This document shows positions 7,178 to 10,294 of a DNA stretch of 10,294 bases, in pieces. Below the pieces are notes generated by a model. That model made no database searches. It was not told where the DNA came from and saw only the letters and a list, made by a program, of their open reading frames with translations. Where the stretch lies: the NCBI GenBank assembly GCA_964479435.1, contig CAYZME010000067.1, forward strand, positions 1 to 10,294. Direction: 5' to 3'. The translations under genes and the position numbers were made by a program. The DNA is from JAAYKS01 sp964479435 (lineage in GTDB: Bacteria; Bacillota; Clostridia; Saccharofermentanales; UBA5734). Within the stretch, counting starts at the first letter, position 1. Each line of letters begins with the position of its first letter.

Positions 7178-9099
7178 TGAAAAACCAACGCACATCGTGG
7201 CGCCAGACCCGCCAGGCGCGCCGGCAGGAGCAGGCGGCCGCCCGTGAACAAGAGCGCGCCGAATTGGAAAAAAATCTGCAAGAAGACGCCATCCTGACCG
7301 CGCAAGCGGAGGGTCCGGGTCGCCGGGGCCGCAAAAAATTCAAAGCCCTGCTGCGCCTCAAACCGTATCTGATGCCCCAGCTCCCGGCCCTGATCGTCAG
7401 CTGTGTGCTGGTCCTGATCGTCAACGCCTCCGAGCTGGTCAAACCCTACATCCTCTCGATCGTCATCGACGACTTTTTGTTGACCGGGCGGCCGGACAGC
7501 GGCCTGTTCTCGATTTTCTGGCTGGGGATGGCCTATCTGGCCATCGTCACGGTCGGCTCGCTGACCAACATCGGCCAGGCCCTGATGGTCAACCGCATGG
7601 GGCAGAGCATCCTGATGAACATCCGCCGCGATGTCTTCCGCTACATCCTGCACATGCCGATGAAAAAGCTCGACCATTACTCATCGGGCCGCCTGATCAC
7701 CCGCGCCACCAACGACGTCGAAACGCTCAACGAGCTGTTTGCCGACTTTCTCGTCAACCTGTTCAAAGATGTCTTCTTGCTGTTGGGCATCACGGCGACG
7801 ATGCTGGTCATGAACTGGCAACTGGCCTTGATCTCTTTTATTGCCGTCCCAGCCATCGCCGGGGTGACCACCTTTGTCCGCGGCAAGTTGCGCAAAAACT
7901 TTGTCATCGTCAAACGCCTGATCGGCTCGATCAACGGCTTTTTCGCCGAAAACATCTCGGGCATGCGCCTGGTCCAGCTATTCCGCCGCGAGGCGCAAAA
8001 GCTCAAGGAATTCGACAGGCTCAACACCGCGTATTTCAAAGCGACCCTGACGCAGATCCGCATGAACAGCCTGCTGCGCCCAGTGATGGAAGTCATCAAT
8101 ACGATGGCCATCACCCTGGTCATCTGGTTCGCCGTCGGCCGCATCGCCGACCACGTGCTGCAGGTCGGCGTGCTGTACGCGTTCACCAACTACATCCGTC
8201 AATTCTTCGCGCCGATCAACGACTTGTCCGAACAGTACACCACGGTTCAATCGGCCACCGTTTCGGTCGAGCGTATTTTTGAATTGCTGGACGATCGCGA
8301 AAACCAGGAAGAGATGGACGTCGGGGACGTCATCGAGCGCCCCCGGGGGCACATCGAATTCCGCAACGTGTGGTTCGCTTACAACAACGAGGATTGGGTG
8401 CTCAAGGACGTCTCCTTTACGATCGAGCCCGGGATGAGCGCCGCCTTTGTCGGCGCGACCGGCGCCGGCAAGACCACCATCATTTCCCTGATCGCGCGTT
8501 TCTACGAAATCCAGCACGGCGAGATCCTGCTCGACGGCAAAGACATCCGCACCATCCGCCTGTCCGAGTTGCGCAAATGGATCGCGGTCGTCCTGCAGGA
8601 TGTTTTCCTCTTCTCGGGGACCATCTCGGAGAACATCCGTCTCAATGACCACGAAATCACCGACGACGAAGTGACCGAGGCTTTGTCCCTGGCGCGGGCC
8701 GACAGCTTCATCGAGCGGCTGCCCAGCGGCATGATGGAGCCGGTCACCGAGCGCGGCAGTACCTTCTCCGCCGGACAGCGCCAGCTGCTGTCGTTCGCGC
8801 GCGCCATCGCCCACGACCCCGCGTTGTTCATCCTCGACGAGGCGACCGCCAACATCGACACCGAGACCGAGCAACGCATCCAGGAGTCGATCGCCAACGT
8901 CTCCGCCGGGCGCACGACCATCATCATCGCCCACCGTTTGTCCACCATCCGAAAATGCGACCGCATTTTCGTGATGGACAAAGCCGAGCTGGTCGAGCGG
9001 GGCACCCACGAATCCTTGCTGGAGCAAAACGGTATCTATGCCGAATTGCACCGCGCGGCCTATGAGGCAGTCGGTGCCGAAGCCGGGCTGATGCCCTGA
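7177..9099 (+). CDS. ABC exporter half-transporter, catalytic subunit (YheH/BmrD-like)
   Basis: A 640-residue partner of the preceding gene. Residues 1-55 form a highly charged Arg/Gln/Glu-rich segment, probably a cytoplasmic helix or coiled coil. A six-helix membrane domain (about 60-375) and the ATPase domain follow. Motifs are Walker A GATGAGKT (426-433), Q-loop Gln474 (VLQDVFLF), signature FSAGQ (530-534), Walker B LFILDE with catalytic Glu555, D-loop ANID (558-561) and H-loop His586 (AHRLST). The G-to-A change in the signature faces the Asp site of the partner, so one site is degenerate and the other consensus. ATG at 7177 overlaps the upstream stop by one base (TGATG) and lies seven bases after AGGAGG (7164-7169). 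A GTG at 7174 is only four bases from that SD and less likely. The operon ends with a terminator at 9138-9169. Confidence 0.95.
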   Translation: MKNQRTSWRQTRQARRQEQAAAREQERAELEKNLQEDAILTAQAEGPGRRGRKKFKALLRLKPYLMPQLPALIVSCVLVLIVNASELVKPYILSIVIDDFLLTGRPDSGLFSIFWLGMAYLAIVTVGSLTNIGQALMVNRMGQSILMNIRRDVFRYILHMPMKKLDHYSSGRLITRATNDVETLNELFADFLVNLFKDVFLLLGITATMLVMNWQLALISFIAVPAIAGVTTFVRGKLRKNFVIVKRLIGSINGFFAENISGMRLVQLFRREAQKLKEFDRLNTAYFKATLTQIRMNSLLRPVMEVINTMAITLVIWFAVGRIADHVLQVGVLYAFTNYIRQFFAPINDLSEQYTTVQSATVSVERIFELLDDRENQEEMDVGDVIERPRGHIEFRNVWFAYNNEDWVLKDVSFTIEPGMSAAFVGATGAGKTTIISLIARFYEIQHGEILLDGKDIRTIRLSELRKWIAVVLQDVFLFSGTISENIRLNDHEITDDEVTEALSLARADSFIERLPSGMMEPVTERGSTFSAGQRQLLSFARAIAHDPALFILDEATANIDTETEQRIQESIANVSAGRTTIIIAHRLSTIRKCDRIFVMDKAELVERGTHESLLEQNGIYAELHRAAYEAVGAEAGLMP

Positions 9100-9137
9100 C
9101 CACAACGGGGCCAGTAGGCCCGTACCCCTCTGATGCC

Positions 9138-9169
9138 AACGCCCGTGGTGTCGATACCACGGGCGTTTT
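9138..9169 (+). terminator. Intrinsic terminator of the hydrolase/ABC operon
   Basis: A perfect 12-base-pair GC-rich stem (arms 9138-9149 and 9156-9167, AACGCCCGTGGT and its complement) with a 6-base loop ends in a TTTT run (9166-9169). It lies 38 bases after the ABC stop and between convergent genes. On the minus strand it has a leading A tract but only a poor T tail, so it is mainly plus-directed. Confidence 0.85.
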
Positions 9170-9185
9170 GCGTTGCGAGAAATCC

Positions 9186-9208
9186 CCCGGGTGTGCAATC
9201 ACCCCGGG
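9186..9208 (-). terminator. Possible terminator after the phosphatase gene
   Basis: On the minus strand an 8-base-pair stem (CCCGGG(G)TG with its complement, one bulged base, 6-base loop) starts four bases after the phosphatase TAA. The T tail is short (GATTTCTC), so termination may be weak. The stronger hairpin at 9138-9169 lies further downstream and could also act on this strand. Confidence 0.4.
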
Positions 9209-9212
9209 CAGA

Positions 9213-9968
9213 TTACGTACCGAGCAGGCGGGCGCGCAGGATTTCGATCCGCCGTGCGTCCAGCCCGATTTCCTGCAGATAAGGGACGATGCCGGCGCGG
9301 GTCTGGTCAAAGTGGCGCAACAGCAGCTCCATGTTTTCGGCGTCGCTGCGCAGCAGATGGCGACTGTTGGCCGCCGATTTTTCCAGCAGGGGGTCAACCA
9401 GGGGGCGCAGATAGGAAAAGCTGACCTGGTAGCTGGCGATGATGTCGGCATCGGCCACACCTGCCAGGCGGTACAACAGCATCGTGATCAAACCGGTGCG
9501 GTCTTTGCCGTGCGTACAGTGGTAGAGACAGGCCCCGCGTGTTTCGTCCGCCATGTCACGCAGTACGCCGGCGATCTGGTCGCCCGCCGTTTCCAGCATG
9601 TGCACGTAGACCTCACCCAACGTGTGCGCGGCCAGGTCGCGCAGGAAATCTTCGACGCCCTGGTCCGCGCCTGACGGCGGTTTGAGCAACGCATGGTTGA
9701 CGTAACGGACGCCGGGCAGGTCGGCGAACACACTCGGCCGCAGGCGGATTTCCATCTCGGAGCGCAGATCGACAAAGGTGCAGACCGGCACCGCCAGTAG
9801 CGTCTGCACGTCTGCGGGCGCGAGGTCGTAAGGCTCGGAGGCGCGAAAGAACTGCCCGAAGCGCACGACGCGGCCATCCTGCCCGGCGTAACCGCCGATG
9901 TCGCGCACGTTGTGGAACGAGGTCAGCGGCAAGCGGATCAGTGGCTGATAGCCGTTTGTCTGATTCAT
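9213..9968 (-). CDS. Tyrosine-protein phosphatase family protein (LipA/PF13350-like)
   Basis: A 251-residue protein with the dual-specificity-like phosphatase signature HCTHGKDRTG (150-159): Cys151 is the nucleophile and Arg157 binds phosphate, with the GKDRTG form of the PF13350 family. The N-terminal FHNVRDIGGY (18-27) and FVDLRSEMEI (65-74) are also typical. Family members remove phosphate from tyrosine and, in some cases, from phosphoinositides; the substrate here is unknown. No signal peptide or membrane segment is seen, unlike secreted Listeria LipA. The open frame runs further upstream, but ATG at 9968 has a very strong AGGAGGAGG SD just upstream and overlaps the preceding gene's stop as ATGA. 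The 102 extra upstream codons are low-complexity and off-frame to that gene. It is translationally coupled to the UroD-like gene end. Confidence 0.92.
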   Translation of the reverse strand: MNQTNGYQPLIRLPLTSFHNVRDIGGYAGQDGRVVRFGQFFRASEPYDLAPADVQTLLAVPVCTFVDLRSEMEIRLRPSVFADLPGVRYVNHALLKPPSGADQGVEDFLRDLAAHTLGEVYVHMLETAGDQIAGVLRDMADETRGACLYHCTHGKDRTGLITMLLYRLAGVADADIIASYQVSFSYLRPLVDPLLEKSAANSRHLLRSDAENMELLLRHFDQTRAGIVPYLQEIGLDARRIEILRARLLGT

Positions 9969-10294
9969 ACCCCCACCTCCTCCTGGCGCAAACGCGCCAG
10001 CATGCGGAAAACCGGTTTGTGCGCAGCCTGTACGACCGCGCCGGGCCGGTCCGTACAACATGGATGTCGGGGCCGGGACCCGGCCATCCCGGCGTATGAG
10101 GCTGCCTGCCAAAGGGGAAATGCATTTGCGCCGTTTGCGCGGCAAAATACGGGTATGCTTGCTCGAGGACGGGGTTGGGTAGCACGAGATTGAGCATGCG
10201 CAGCCCGCGCACGGCGGCAAATCCGGACCACTGATGGCGGGAATGCGCACAGCAGTGGATACCGATCCCGCCATAGCGGTCTGACAGGATCTGG
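9965..10294 (-). CDS. C-terminal end of a uroporphyrinogen-decarboxylase-like protein, apparently frameshifted
   Basis: A minus-strand gene enters from the right edge. One frame (codons starting at 10293) reads SDRYGGIGIHCCAHSRHQW and continues with RMLNLVLPNPVLEQAYPYFA. I recognise this from memory as the C-terminal barrel region of UroD/MtaA-like decarboxylase or methyltransferase-like proteins. That frame does not stop where expected and runs on to 9613 inside the phosphatase gene. A second frame (minus 1 relative to it) ends in FRMLARLRQEEVGV with a TGA at 9967-9965, overlapping the phosphatase ATG as ATGA, and has better third-position GC. A one-base change between about 10130 and 10050 would join them. 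The run TTTCCCCTTT (10120-10111) is a plausible place. It may be an assembly error, a real mutation, or less likely programmed slippage. The family call is moderate, the frameshift inferred. Confidence 0.5.
   Translation of the reverse strand, partial: PDPVRPLWRDRYPLLCAFPPSVVRICRRARAAHAQSRATQPRPRASIPVFCRANGANAFPLWQAASYAGMAGSRPRHPCCTDRPGAVVQAAHKPVFRMLARLRQEEVGV

Noticed and set aside
9105..9123. Small hairpin with one bulged G just after the second ABC gene
   Set aside because: It has no T run after it, and a far stronger terminator follows 15 bases later; at most an accessory RNA-stabilising stem.
7978..9198. 406-codon minus-strand frame over the second ABC gene
   Set aside because: It is antisense to the conserved ATPase domain and runs through the terminator; no independent support.

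Overview
The window is about 10.3 kb of GC-rich bacterial DNA, densely coding, with strong purine-rich Shine-Dalgarno (SD) sites, 1-4 base gene overlaps and sigma70/SigA-type TATAAT boxes. The mix of genes suggests an anaerobic Firmicutes/Clostridia-like or Chloroflexota-like bacterium. The paired ABC exporter resembles Bacillus YheI/YheH, and there is a UroD-like decarboxylase end next to a HCxxGKDRTG phosphatase. The taxon cannot be fixed from the sequence. No rRNA, tRNA, CRISPR array, insertion sequence or phage gene was seen.

Layout. (1) At the extreme left, a minus-strand gene begins (only its first four codons are inside) behind its own promoter. (2) From 138 to about 3765 a minus-strand operon reads MFS transporter, HAD phosphatase, cysteine-peptidase-fold protein, DAHP synthase. 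The joints are a 3-base gap, an ATGA overlap and a GTGA overlap. (3) A 157-base divergent region (3766-3922) carries a TATAAT box on each strand and a palindrome over one of them. (4) From 3923 to 9099 a plus-strand operon encodes a serine beta-lactamase-family hydrolase and the two halves of a heterodimeric ABC exporter, closed by a strong intrinsic terminator. (5) From the right edge back to 9213, on the minus strand, lie the C-terminal end of a probable uroporphyrinogen-decarboxylase-like protein, apparently frameshifted, and a tyrosine-phosphatase-family protein.

How the genes work together. The two ABC genes almost certainly make one exporter: the first half has Asp at the catalytic-base position and an intact LSGGQ, while the second has the catalytic Glu and a degenerate FSAGQ. 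This is the complementary pattern of one dead and one live ATP site. The hydrolase 3 bases upstream is co-translated, so a shared role in handling or exporting a small ester or amide compound is possible but unproven. In the minus operon, DAHP synthase is the entry enzyme of the shikimate pathway, but no other aromatic gene is present. Its coupling to an unrecognised C39-like protein, a HAD phosphatase and an MFS carrier is the least explained part of the window. No clearly novel defence or mobile system was found.
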